A stretch of 7,319 bases of DNA from Armatimonadota bacterium (GCA_030612305.1 JAUWOG010000113.1:1-7319); one strand, 5' to 3'; positions 1-5,498 are shown, numbered from the stretch's first letter. Numbers and translations are program-made. Notes: generated by a model not told the origin, from the letters alone.

Positions 1-506
1 CCTCCGAACTTGCTCGCCGCGTAGGCGGAGTTCTTGTAGCTGCCGGTCTTCCCCGACTTGCTGTTGATCTGCACGATGACGCCCTGCCTCCGCGGCATCA
101 TCGCCTTCGCCGCATACTTGGCGATGACCATATAACCGACGAGGTTGACCTCGATGACCTTCGCCCACTTCGCGGCGCTGAACTCCGTTATTCCTCCCGA
201 TATGAGAATCCCGGCATTCGACACCGCGATATCGAGCTTGCCGAACAGCTCGAGTATCTCGTCAATGGCTGCGCTGACATGCTCCTCATTGGTCACATCG
301 GCGGGCAGGCCGATAGCGCGCACATCATGGGCGGCGGCGATCTCTGAGGCCGCGGCCGCAACCTCTTCCGCCTGCAGGTCAAGCAGCGCCACCTCCGCCC
401 CTGCTTGCGCCAGCCGCTCTCCGAGTGCCCGGCCGAGTCCCTGCGCCGCCCCGCTCACCAGCGCCACCTTCCCGCTCAGGACTCTGTTTCCGTCATCTGC
501 TGTCAT
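1..506 (-). CDS. SrlD/SorD-like short-chain dehydrogenase, C-terminus cut by window edge
   Basis: NAD(P)-dependent short-chain dehydrogenase; the first 168 residues are visible. Seen: a glycine-rich cofactor loop SGAAQGLG (residues 18-25, Ser in place of the usual Thr), Asp43 after the second strand (LLDL, which favours NAD(H)), ADV at 69-71, NAG at 97-99, Asn121 in VNLVG, and catalytic Ser149, Tyr162 and Lys166 (YAASK). The stretch QINSKSGKTGSYKNS (146-160) closely resembles, from memory, the same region of sorbitol-6-phosphate 2-dehydrogenase (SrlD/SorD). A polyol-phosphate or related sugar substrate is therefore likely but not proven. The start is ATG at 506, with GGAGGG seven bases upstream. 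That ribosome site overlaps the stop region of a leftover dehydrogenase 3' end, so the gene was probably once directly downstream of, and coupled to, the dehydrogenase now at 1532-3286. The family is secure; the substrate is not. Confidence 0.9.
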   Translation of the reverse strand, partial: MTADDGNRVLSGKVALVSGAAQGLGRALGERLAQAGAEVALLDLQAEEVAAAASEIAAAHDVRAIGLPADVTNEEHVSAAIDEILELFGKLDIAVSNAGILISGGITEFSAAKWAKVIEVNLVGYMVIAKYAAKAMMPRRQGVIVQINSKSGKTGSYKNSAYAASKFG

Positions 507-509
507 CGG

Positions 510-617
510 TTATCCCTCCACCAGGAAGTGCTCAATCAGCGCCTCTTCCGCCTCACGCGTCCACTGCCCGGCCGGCCCGAGCTTTGCAGCCACCTGCGCA
601 AGCTCAGCCCGAACAGT
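510..617 (-). pseudogene. Orphan 3' end of the SorE-like dehydrogenase gene
   Basis: Read on the minus strand, this frame runs from a TGA at 618-620 to a TAA at 510-512. It encodes a near-copy of the last 31 residues of the dehydrogenase at 1532-3286. It shares KLGPAGQWTREAEEALIEHF exactly, ends LVEG instead of LVEE, and reads ELAQVAA just upstream where the intact gene has VLPEVAG. It has no start and no upstream domains, so it is a tail fragment, not a gene. Its stop lies three bases before the ATG of the short-chain dehydrogenase. This looks like the original gene junction, left behind when the hicBAB cassette arrived or when a second dehydrogenase copy collapsed. Confidence 0.85.
515..585. 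repeat. 71-bp direct repeat, left copy (DR-L)
   Basis: Positions 515-585 are identical, base for base, to 1537-1607 (offset 1,022 bp). Similarity continues to 603/1625 with four mismatches (586, 596, 597, 599), then stops. At the other end identity breaks at 514/1536, inside the last sense codon of the dehydrogenase tail. The two copies are in direct orientation and enclose the whole hicBAB cassette. Confidence 0.95.
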
Positions 618-625
618 TCATGAAT

Positions 626-651
626 GGGTGGCTCAGCTTCCAGCCCGAGTC
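626..651. repeat. Dispersed intergenic repeat GGGTGGCTC-AGCTTCCAGCCCGAGTC, compact copy
   Basis: Lies between the hicB2 stop and the dehydrogenase tail fragment. GGGTGGCTC (626-634) runs straight into AGCTTCCAGCCCGAGTC (635-651). The same two blocks occur at 3402-3410 and 3481-3497, separated there by 70 bp. The bases just before also match loosely (TTCATGA here, TTCACTGA there). CTC..GCTT and the later GCCCGAG look like a decayed hairpin. It does not appear to code for anything. Confidence 0.7.
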
Positions 652-676
652 AGTTCGAACAATTCACCTCAGGCAA
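650..676 (-). other. Possible vestige of a second hicA start
   Basis: Overlapping the hicB2 stop is TTG-CCT-GAG-GTG, reading M-P-E-V and then NCSN and TGA at 650-652. It is placed exactly as the TTG-CCT-AAG-CTC start of the real hicA is placed over the hicB1 stop. Both antitoxin genes end GTTGCCT-(A/G)A, and a GAGGTG ribosome-site-like stretch precedes this TTG just as GGAGG precedes the true hicA. This suggests that hicB2 was once followed by its own hicA, now lost after about four codons. The match is short, so this is an inference. Confidence 0.4.
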
Positions 677-947
677 CCGGCGCCACCTCTGGCACGGTGA
701 TGGTTACCTTCCGCAGCATTGCTTCGCGCCGCCGACCCAGACCTACGGTCACATTCTGCCCTTCCCGGGGAACCACATCGCCGTCTTCCTGCAACACGCT
801 CAGATATGCCACAATGGCATCTTCAGCCATCTGCAGCGCCTGGGTGATCGTCTGGCCGTAGGTGACGCAGCCCGGCAGCACTGGCACCTCGACCACATAG
901 CCGCTGTCAGGATCAGGAAAAAGCGCCACAGTGTACGTCCGTCTCAT
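669..947 (-). CDS. hicB: HicB-family antitoxin, second copy (hicB2)
   Basis: A 92-residue HicB-type antitoxin expected to bind and inhibit the HicA RNase. Seen: N-terminal beta strand (RRTYTVALFPD), the G-Y-V-V-E-V-P-V-L-P-G-C hallmark (residues 16-27), a T-Y-G-x-T turn, and an amphipathic helix (ALQMAEDAIVAYLSVL). Together these make the partial RNase H-like HicB fold. About 47 percent of the first 68 residues match hicB1 (counted by eye), so the two are old paralogues. The tail after residue 70 is short and shows no ribbon-helix-helix or helix-turn-helix DNA-binding domain. The start at 947 is chosen because GGAGG lies seven bases upstream. An in-frame ATG 18 bases earlier and another at 998 lack as good a site. 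It lies 52 bp downstream of hicA in the same operon and has no intact toxin of its own. Confidence 0.85.
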   Translation of the reverse strand: MRRTYTVALFPDPDSGYVVEVPVLPGCVTYGQTITQALQMAEDAIVAYLSVLQEDGDVVPREGQNVTVGLGRRREAMLRKVTITVPEVAPVA

Positions 948-999
948 GGCCTTCCCTCCGTTCATCTGTCGTCGCCTCACGCTCGGTCTGCGCTGCATT

Positions 1000-1227
1000 C
1001 TAGCGAAGGTGTCTGCGGAACTCGTCCGGGCTCAAGCCGGCATGCCTGATGATATCACGCGTGAGGCCGACTCCGAGAGTTCGCCGGTGCATCGGCACTA
1101 CTGCTCTGCGACCTGTTTCAGGGTGGCGCATTGTCAGATGACTGCCCTTCTGCCGGTCTTTGACGAAGCCGGCTTTCTGCAGCGCTCGCACCATTCCTCG
1201 TGACGTGATGCGCGGGAGCTTAGGCAA
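1000..1227 (-). CDS. hicA: HicA-family mRNA interferase toxin
   Basis: A 75-residue HicA toxin, a small dsRBD-like ribonuclease that cleaves mRNA when not held by HicB. Seen: the family opening MPKLPRITSR, ALQKAGFVKDRQKGSH with the expected catalytic His30 in the G-S-H motif, then LTMRHPETGRRAVVPMH and a C-terminal helix beginning GLTRDIIRHAGLS. Length is normal and the gene looks intact. The start is TTG at 1227: it overlaps the hicB1 stop by 8 bp, and GGAGG lies nine bases upstream, inside the end of hicB1, so translation is probably coupled to the antitoxin. The locus has antitoxin first, the reverse of the common hicAB order. It sits between two hicB genes inside a sugar operon. Confidence 0.9.
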   Translation of the reverse strand: MPKLPRITSRGMVRALQKAGFVKDRQKGSHLTMRHPETGRRAVVPMHRRTLGVGLTRDIIRHAGLSPDEFRRHLR

Positions 1228-1495
1228 CAGGTATCGCCTCCGGGTTCGCCGTCACGCGGAACAGAAACCCCTCTGTGAGCTCTTCGCGCTCGAAGCTGAT
1301 TACCCGCCCCTCTTCGGGCACCGGCTCTCCGTGCTGCATCAGACTCTCCACGTAGCATTCGATGGCTTCCTTCGCCATTGCCAGCGCCTCAAGAACGGTG
1401 TCGCCCTCAGTGAAGCAGCCTGGAAGCGCCGGCACCAGCACCGTGTAGCCGCCGTCAGCTTCCTTTCGCAGAATTACAGTGTATGTCAGTTCCAT
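1220..1495 (-). CDS. hicB: HicB-family antitoxin, first copy (hicB1)
   Basis: A 91-residue HicB-type antitoxin and the likely cognate partner of the overlapping hicA. Seen: strand MELTYTVILRKEADGGYTV, the V-P-A-L-P-G-C hallmark (residues 21-27), T-E-G-D-T, a helix ALAMAKEAIECYVESLMQHG, and a short beta tail ending NPEAIPVA. As in hicB2, no C-terminal DNA-binding domain is visible, so classical HicB autorepression cannot be assumed. The start at 1495 has GGAGG seven bases upstream. An in-frame ATG six codons earlier would place the ribosome site inside the coding region. Its leader shares a 12-bp block (1503-1514) with that of hicB2 (955-966). It begins 36 bp after the dehydrogenase stop on the same strand, so read-through from the sugar operon is likely. 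Confidence 0.88.
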   Translation of the reverse strand: MELTYTVILRKEADGGYTVLVPALPGCFTEGDTVLEALAMAKEAIECYVESLMQHGEPVPEEGRVISFEREELTEGFLFRVTANPEAIPVA

Positions 1496-1531
1496 GGTCT
1501 TGCCTCCGTTCATCCGCCGTCACGCGCCGTG

Positions 1532-3286
1532 CTACTCCTCCACCAGGAAGTGCTCAATCAGCGCCTCTTCCGCCTCACGCGTCCACTGCCCGGCCGGCCC
1601 GAGCTTTCCAGCCACCTCTGGAAGCACTTCCCCCAGCTCCTCCAGCCGCGTCAGGCCCAGGCCGTGCACTTGCGGATAGATGACGATCTTGCCCGGCAGA
1701 GTACCGTCACGAACCGCCTCCATGCCCTCCCAGGTCGCCTCCATCCCGCCGATGCCGGCGACGGCTCCATTCGTGGACAGCTCCCCGCTCTCAGCCATCC
1801 TGATCGTCGTCGCCAGATCCTCAATTCCCGAGCCGCTCGATCCCGTATAGCGCACTCCTCTCAGCGCGACAGCCGTCACGTCCAGCGCCGCCGTCGTACC
1901 CCTGGCGGCTCCGGCGAAGACATTGAACATCCCGTCATCGGCGAGGTGCGCCGCCGCTCCCGAGATCACCGCCGGTATCGCCGCCATCGTCACGATATCA
2001 TCGAAGCCCTCCGGCGCGATCTCTCGCAGCTTCTGCTCGAACTCCTCCGGCGGCATCTGTGTCGGGTTCAGCCCGATGAGTTCCACTCCATTATCCTGCG
2101 CGGTGCTGCCGAAGCGTCGCAGCGCCGTCGCCAGCCGCTCATCATCTATGTCGCTGACCACGACTACCGCCGGCCGGTTGCTGCTTTCCAGTGCAAGCTG
2201 CAGGTGCATCTGGCCCATCGGCCCCGCGCCGCCGACAAGCCACGCCTTCCCCCCGACCTTCAGCGTTAGCGGACGCCGCTTGCGATATGCTGCCAGCACA
2301 TGCTCAGGACTCGCGCCACTGTAGTACGTGTCATCGTAATGCACGCGCCCGACATCCAGATCCACCGGCCCGGCGAACGGCTTATCCGTAATCAGGTTCA
2401 GCCTGCCGCCCCGGTTCAGCGTCCGGTCCGCCACCTCGATGACCTCCGTGCTGCCGCTGCCCAGCACGAACACATCATCGAAGCCTTTGCCTCCCGTCTG
2501 CTCTTCCACCAGTGCAGCCGGGTCAATCTCGGCTATGCTTGCCGTGACTGTGACCGTCACCCCCGCACTACCGGCCAGGTTCCGCAGCCCGCGTGCCGGC
2601 GGCTCCGGCACATCTGTCAGCACCACCCGCCGGGGCACTGCAATATCCCCGTACGGGATCCGGAAATCAATCTCGTCTGCTCCCGGCGTGCCTATGACCC
2701 ACACGCTTCCCCCTGCTTTCAGATCCGTCCTGCGCACATCGCGGTACGCACGGACGACACACGCCCACGGCTCGGCCAGCGCCGCCTCCGAGTAGCCGGT
2801 CTCACTCTCCAGCGGCACCATATACACCCCGTCATCGCCGTCCAGGATCTCTTCCCCCAGCACCACGTACTGCTCCAGCGCGCCGGGAAGCATGTACCCG
2901 AACGCCAGATTCACGCCCTTGAAGTAGATGTCCGCCTGCACCACAAACCGGTCCCCGACCTTGTACTTATCCTGCCGGTTCTCCCCGACCGCAATGATCG
3001 TCAGCGCCGCCTCATGGCCCGGTATGATCGGGTCCTCCGCCAGATTCCGCCCATACAACCGCGGATGGTCCCCGCCCAGCTTGATGATCTTGGTATCCGA
3101 GAAGCACAGCCCTGCCGCATCAACACGGGCCAGCAACTGGTCGGGCCCCACCGCACCGACCTCTACAACCTCAGATGCTTTCTCCTTCCCCAGGTTCTCC
3201 AATCCGACCCCATACAGATGCCACACGATTTGCTCTTCTGGCTGCTCCTGCCGCCCCGAACGATACTCCTCAAATGACTCAAACAT
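1532..3286 (-). CDS. SorE-like zinc-dependent alcohol dehydrogenase with two tandem Rossmann domains
   Basis: Medium-chain dehydrogenase of 584 residues; SorE-type family members are about 400. N-terminal GroES-like catalytic domain (about 20-185): Cys61 (GLCFSD), His91-Glu92 (PGHE) and Glu172 (LAEP) fit the single catalytic zinc of sorbitol-dehydrogenase-type enzymes. There is no structural Cys4 zinc lobe. A Rossmann-like segment follows at about 190-340, with a degenerate loop (VWVIGTPGADEID). A second at about 341-505 has an intact loop (WLVGGAGPMGQM). Both carry a GFDD strand (268-271 and 427-430), a glycine turn before a hydrophobic strand (GGRLNLI, DGMFNVFAG), and a V-x-Y...G block. The C-terminal part (GGMEATWEGM... 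to the end) resembles L-sorbose-1-phosphate reductase from memory. ATG at 3286 follows AAGGGA. A likely role is oxidation or reduction of a sugar, polyol or their phosphates. The last 71 bp are largely repeated at 515-585. Confidence 0.85.
   Translation of the reverse strand: MFESFEEYRSGRQEQPEEQIVWHLYGVGLENLGKEKASEVVEVGAVGPDQLLARVDAAGLCFSDTKIIKLGGDHPRLYGRNLAEDPIIPGHEAALTIIAVGENRQDKYKVGDRFVVQADIYFKGVNLAFGYMLPGALEQYVVLGEEILDGDDGVYMVPLESETGYSEAALAEPWACVVRAYRDVRRTDLKAGGSVWVIGTPGADEIDFRIPYGDIAVPRRVVLTDVPEPPARGLRNLAGSAGVTVTVTASIAEIDPAALVEEQTGGKGFDDVFVLGSGSTEVIEVADRTLNRGGRLNLITDKPFAGPVDLDVGRVHYDDTYYSGASPEHVLAAYRKRRPLTLKVGGKAWLVGGAGPMGQMHLQLALESSNRPAVVVVSDIDDERLATALRRFGSTAQDNGVELIGLNPTQMPPEEFEQKLREIAPEGFDDIVTMAAIPAVISGAAAHLADDGMFNVFAGAARGTTAALDVTAVALRGVRYTGSSGSGIEDLATTIRMAESGELSTNGAVAGIGGMEATWEGMEAVRDGTLPGKIVIYPQVHGLGLTRLEELGEVLPEVAGKLGPAGQWTREAEEALIEHFLVEE
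1537..1607. repeat. 71-bp direct repeat, right copy (DR-R)
   Basis: This is the 3' coding end of the intact dehydrogenase gene, codons for about Lys561 to the final Glu. It is identical to 515-585. Recombination between the two copies would remove 1,022 bp carrying hicB-hicA-hicB and leave an intact dehydrogenase, ending LVEG, directly upstream of the short-chain dehydrogenase. Confidence 0.95.
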
Positions 3287-3401
3287 TGGTATCCCTTCTC
3301 ACCCTCATCAATCATCATCTGGCCCAGGCCCAGGTACTGTCCCGCGCCTCGGTTCTCCTTGCCCTCTGCCTTCCGCCGTTGCCTTTCTGCCATTCACTGA
3401 C

Positions 3402-3497
3402 GGGTGGCTCGGCCTGGGCTTTCTGCAACGCAGGAAGCCCAGGTGAGAATGCGGGAACGCGCAGCGTTCGCGCCATTCTCAGCTTCCAGCCCGAGTC
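3402..3497. repeat. Dispersed intergenic repeat, long copy with two internal hairpins
   Basis: GGGTGGCTC (3402-3410) and AGCTTCCAGCCCGAGTC (3481-3497) match the continuous copy at 626-651. The extra 70 bp (3411-3480) between them hold two hairpins. Hairpin 1 (3413-3443) pairs CCTGGGCTT with AAGCCCAGG, then a T-G wobble and CTG/CAG around a CAACG loop. Hairpin 2 (3445-3480) pairs GAGAATG with CATTCTC and CGGGAACGC with GCGTTCGCG, with one bulge and one mismatch, around GCA. CTC occurs on both sides of the extra segment. Confidence 0.75.
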
Positions 3498-3521
3498 CAT
3501 TGCGCTTGTAGGGCGCTATGG

Positions 3522-3572
3522 AGCTTGCAGGAGTTCCGGAACGGAACTCATCGCAAACTCCGGATGCAAGCT
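3522..3572. repeat. Nested inverted repeat
   Basis: Outer arms AGCTTGCA (3522-3529) and TGCAAGCT (3565-3572) enclose a perfect inner stem GAGTTCC (3531-3537) / GGAACTC (3543-3549) with a GGAAC loop. An alternative pairing joins GGAGTT (3530-3535) to AACTCC (3556-3561). It ends 23 bp beyond the aldolase stop as transcribed and may protect the 3' end of that message. No T-run follows. Confidence 0.6.
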
Positions 3573-3595
3573 AGGCCTTGCCCAGCTTGCGCCAC

Positions 3596-4360
3596 TCACC
3601 TCTCATCCAGCCCCTTCTGCCGGTACAGCTCATCGGGCCGCGTCGTTATCCGTCTCACATTCTCTTCGCTGAGACCGTGCAACTCTCCTACCGCGCACGC
3701 CCCCAGGATAATCCTTGCCGTCTTGTCCAGCATCGCGGTGATGTTATCCACCATCGCCGGGGTTTCCCCCGAGGCTATCAGCCCGTGGTTCTGGATGAGT
3801 ATCGTCCGTGGCGGCCCGCCGTTGCGCTCGACGAAGTCGGCGACTCCCTGCCAGACCGCCTTTGCCAGCGGCAGTCCCGGGTCCGTATAGTCCACCAGCA
3901 CATACTCATGCCCGCAGACGACTATCTCATCCGGAAACAGACGCGCCGAGAACAGTTCCCGCCACCGGCTCGAGCACAGGATGCTGTTGACGGCCACCGG
4001 ATGCGTATGCCCGACGAACCGCACCTGCTCGTGCGACAGCAGCATCGCATGGAACACTGTCTCCGTCGAGGGCCGCATTACTCCCGGCTCGACGCACGCG
4101 GCGCTGAGGGCCTCCTTGATCTGCTCATCATCCAACTCCGGCCCCTCGAGCAACTCAAGCAGCGGCTCTATCTTCACTTGCGCGAAACTCTCCGGCTTGC
4201 TCTCACACAGCTTCGCGCCACTGGCCTTGACGTAGAAGCTCGCCTCATCCACCCGCGCCGAGGTATTCCCTTCACCGAGTATGAGCAGTTCCCGCTCCGG
4301 CTCAGCGAGTCGCAGCGACATCTCCACAAGCTCATCCAGTACCGGCGTATGCTGTTTCAT
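3596..4360 (-). CDS. Class II (zinc) aldolase/adducin-family protein
   Basis: Class II aldolase of 254 residues, of the fuculose-1-phosphate, rhamnulose-1-phosphate and ribulose-phosphate group, which cleaves or epimerises sugar phosphates with a zinc ion. Seen: GEGNTSARVD (29-38) and KASGAKL (45-51) for phosphate or substrate binding, Glu100 in RPSTETVFHAML as the candidate catalytic acid, His118 and His120 in VGHTHP, and His192 in QNHGL as the third zinc ligand. All core residues are present. It is somewhat longer than the classic 215-residue FucA. The ATG at 4360 follows GGAG at only four bases, a modest ribosome site. It is the first gene of the minus-strand unit, upstream of the dehydrogenase, and diverges from the epimerase. 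Known fused aldolase/short-chain dehydrogenases combine the two domains found separately in this operon. The exact substrate cannot be read from the sequence. Confidence 0.88.
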   Translation of the reverse strand: MKQHTPVLDELVEMSLRLAEPERELLILGEGNTSARVDEASFYVKASGAKLCESKPESFAQVKIEPLLELLEGPELDDEQIKEALSAACVEPGVMRPSTETVFHAMLLSHEQVRFVGHTHPVAVNSILCSSRWRELFSARLFPDEIVVCGHEYVLVDYTDPGLPLAKAVWQGVADFVERNGGPPRTILIQNHGLIASGETPAMVDNITAMLDKTARIILGACAVGELHGLSEENVRRITTRPDELYRQKGLDER

Positions 4361-4600
4361 CTGGCTCCGTTTCCATCATTCCGATTGCTCTACTTGCGGC
4401 AACCCTTCGCCCCCTGCCCCCGGTGCACCTGCAGAAGACCCGCCACACACGCCACAAGGAATCCCCTCCCCCAATGGCGAAACCTCCATCCAGCACGACT
4501 GCGGCACTGACATCTTCTTCTCGCCGGATGACCACACTGAATAATGGAACTGTCCGACCGCACGGTATAGCACGATACCCGATACATCAGGAGGCACAAC
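4361..4600. promoter_or_regulatory. Divergent intergenic region controlling both operons
   Basis: The 240 bp between the divergent aldolase and epimerase genes must hold promoters for both. I see no strong sigma70 pair. On the minus strand TTGCCG (about 4397-4402) is a weak -35 candidate. On the plus strand GGTAT-AGCACG-ATACC (4564-4579) is a small inverted repeat that could be an operator. The 8-bp palindrome GGTGCACC lies mid-region, next to CTGCAG. The epimerase ribosome site AGGAGG (4589-4594) is strong, six bases before its ATG. No coding frame here is convincing. Confidence 0.5.
4564..4579. promoter_or_regulatory. Candidate operator inverted repeat
   Basis: GGTAT and ATACC arms are separated by AGCACG and end 21 bp before the epimerase start. 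The arms are only five bases long, so this could be chance. Its place just upstream of the ribosome site makes it the best operator candidate seen in the divergent region. Confidence 0.25.
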
Positions 4601-5407
4601 ATGGACCTCAAGTTCTCCATCCGCGAAGGCATGGCCCCCGGGGCCACGATTGCCGAGAAGTTCGAGAACCTCGCCAAAATGGGGTTCGCCGGCATCGAGA
4701 TCACCACGACGCCGGCCGACTCTATCGCCGCAGAGGTCATGCAGGCGGCGAAAGACACCGGCGTCGTCCCCAACATCTGGTCATCCGAATACCTCAACAT
4801 CCTCGACCCGCGACCCGATGAGCGCGCCCGTGCCGTGGCAAGCCTCCGCGCCGCGCTCACAGTCTGCGGCGAGGCCGGTGGTGTCGGCGTCATTTCCGTC
4901 CCGCTCATCGCCACCAAGATGCAGAACCTCCCCCGCGTTCCCGACCTCTCACCCTTCATGAGCCAGGCGCAGCTCGAACGCGCCCTCCTCAAAGCCATCT
5001 TCACCGACCTCGCCGACCATTGCCAACGAGGCGGCGCCGACGTCATCGTCGAGCCGCTCAATCGCTACGAGCAGTGGTGGCCGGCGACGCTCTACGATGG
5101 CATAGACATCTGCGACGATGTCGCCGCGCCCGGCATTTCCATGATGGCCGACTTCTTCCACATGAACATCGAGGACGCCCATTTCGACGAGAGCATCCGC
5201 GCCGCCGGCAAGCGCATCAAGAACGTCCATCTCGCCGACAGCCAGCGCCAGCTTCCCGGCTACGGCCATACCGACTTCCGGCCCGGCCTTGCCGCCCTCG
5301 ACGAGATCGGCTATGAGTACTACCTCGGCTTCGAGTGCGCGATCCCCGGCGACCCCTTCGAGGACCTGCCGAAAGCGATGGACTACATCCGCTCCCAGGC
5401 CCCCTGA
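4601..5407 (+). CDS. Sugar isomerase/epimerase TIM barrel, D-tagatose/psicose 3-epimerase-like
   Basis: A 268-residue protein of the AP-endonuclease-2-like TIM-barrel family. The active-site set matches ketose 3-epimerases with near-constant spacing: Glu151 and Glu157 (EPLNRYE), Asp184 and His187 (ADFFHMNIED), His210 (VHLADS), Arg216 (SQR) and Glu245 (GFEC). From memory, Pseudomonas cichorii D-tagatose 3-epimerase uses Glu152, Glu158, Asp185, His188, His211, Arg217 and Glu246, each one higher. The metal site (two Glu, Asp, His) is therefore complete and a C3-epimerase or ketose isomerase activity is likely, probably on a free ketose. AGGAGG six bases upstream fixes ATG 4601. It is divergent from the aldolase and followed after 230 bp by the aminotransferase. 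Alternative readings are a hydroxypyruvate-isomerase-like enzyme or an inosose epimerase, which share the fold. Confidence 0.85.
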   Translation: MDLKFSIREGMAPGATIAEKFENLAKMGFAGIEITTTPADSIAAEVMQAAKDTGVVPNIWSSEYLNILDPRPDERARAVASLRAALTVCGEAGGVGVISVPLIATKMQNLPRVPDLSPFMSQAQLERALLKAIFTDLADHCQRGGADVIVEPLNRYEQWWPATLYDGIDICDDVAAPGISMMADFFHMNIEDAHFDESIRAAGKRIKNVHLADSQRQLPGYGHTDFRPGLAALDEIGYEYYLGFECAIPGDPFEDLPKAMDYIRSQAP

Positions 5408-5478
5408 GAATCCAGCTACAAAAAGGCCCGGCCGGCACTGATCCTCATCCCGCCGCGCTTGCCGTTCGCCTTTGCTGT

Positions 5479-5498
5479 CATGCCGTAATGGAGGGGCC
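5479..5498 (+). repeat. Short dispersed repeat CATGCCGYAATGGAGGGGCC, copy 1
   Basis: A 20-base block matching 6959-6978 at 19 of 20 positions (T here, C there at position 8). Both copies lie shortly downstream of a plus-strand stop codon (71 and 28 bases after), which suggests a post-coding intergenic element. Confidence 0.6.

Larger units (their letters stand above)
3287..3595. other. Gene-free spacer between aldolase and dehydrogenase, packed with hairpins
   Basis: The 309 bp between the two minus-strand genes hold no convincing coding frame. Positions 3290-3400 show nothing recognisable. From 3402 on there is a run of three inverted repeats, listed separately, forming a repeat unit. None is followed by a T-run on either strand, so a simple intrinsic terminator is not evident. 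The structures could attenuate or stabilise the message between the aldolase and dehydrogenase genes. Confidence 0.6.

Noticed and set aside
145..861. Plus-strand open frame rich in Ser and Ala
   Set aside because: It is antisense to the short-chain dehydrogenase and hicB2 and has no recognisable motif.
948..998. Earlier start for hicB2 at 998 giving a 109-residue protein
   Set aside because: The extension lies in the leader that parallels the hicB1 leader, and the strong GGAGG site points to 947.
515..1607. CRISPR array or insertion sequence
   Set aside because: There are only two repeat copies, 1,022 bp apart, with genes between; no terminal inverted repeats or transposase are present.
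1160..3277. Long plus-strand open frames opposite the dehydrogenase
   Set aside because: These are antisense to a gene with clear catalytic motifs; translations are rich in His, Arg and Pro and show no domain, as expected for GC-rich shadows.
3413..3572. Intrinsic terminator between aldolase and dehydrogenase
   Set aside because: The stems are strong but no T-run follows them on either strand, so I call them repeats or hairpins only.
3578..4510. Plus-strand open frame of about 310 codons
   Set aside because: It is antisense to the class II aldolase, whose zinc and phosphate motifs are intact on the minus strand; there is no ribosome site.
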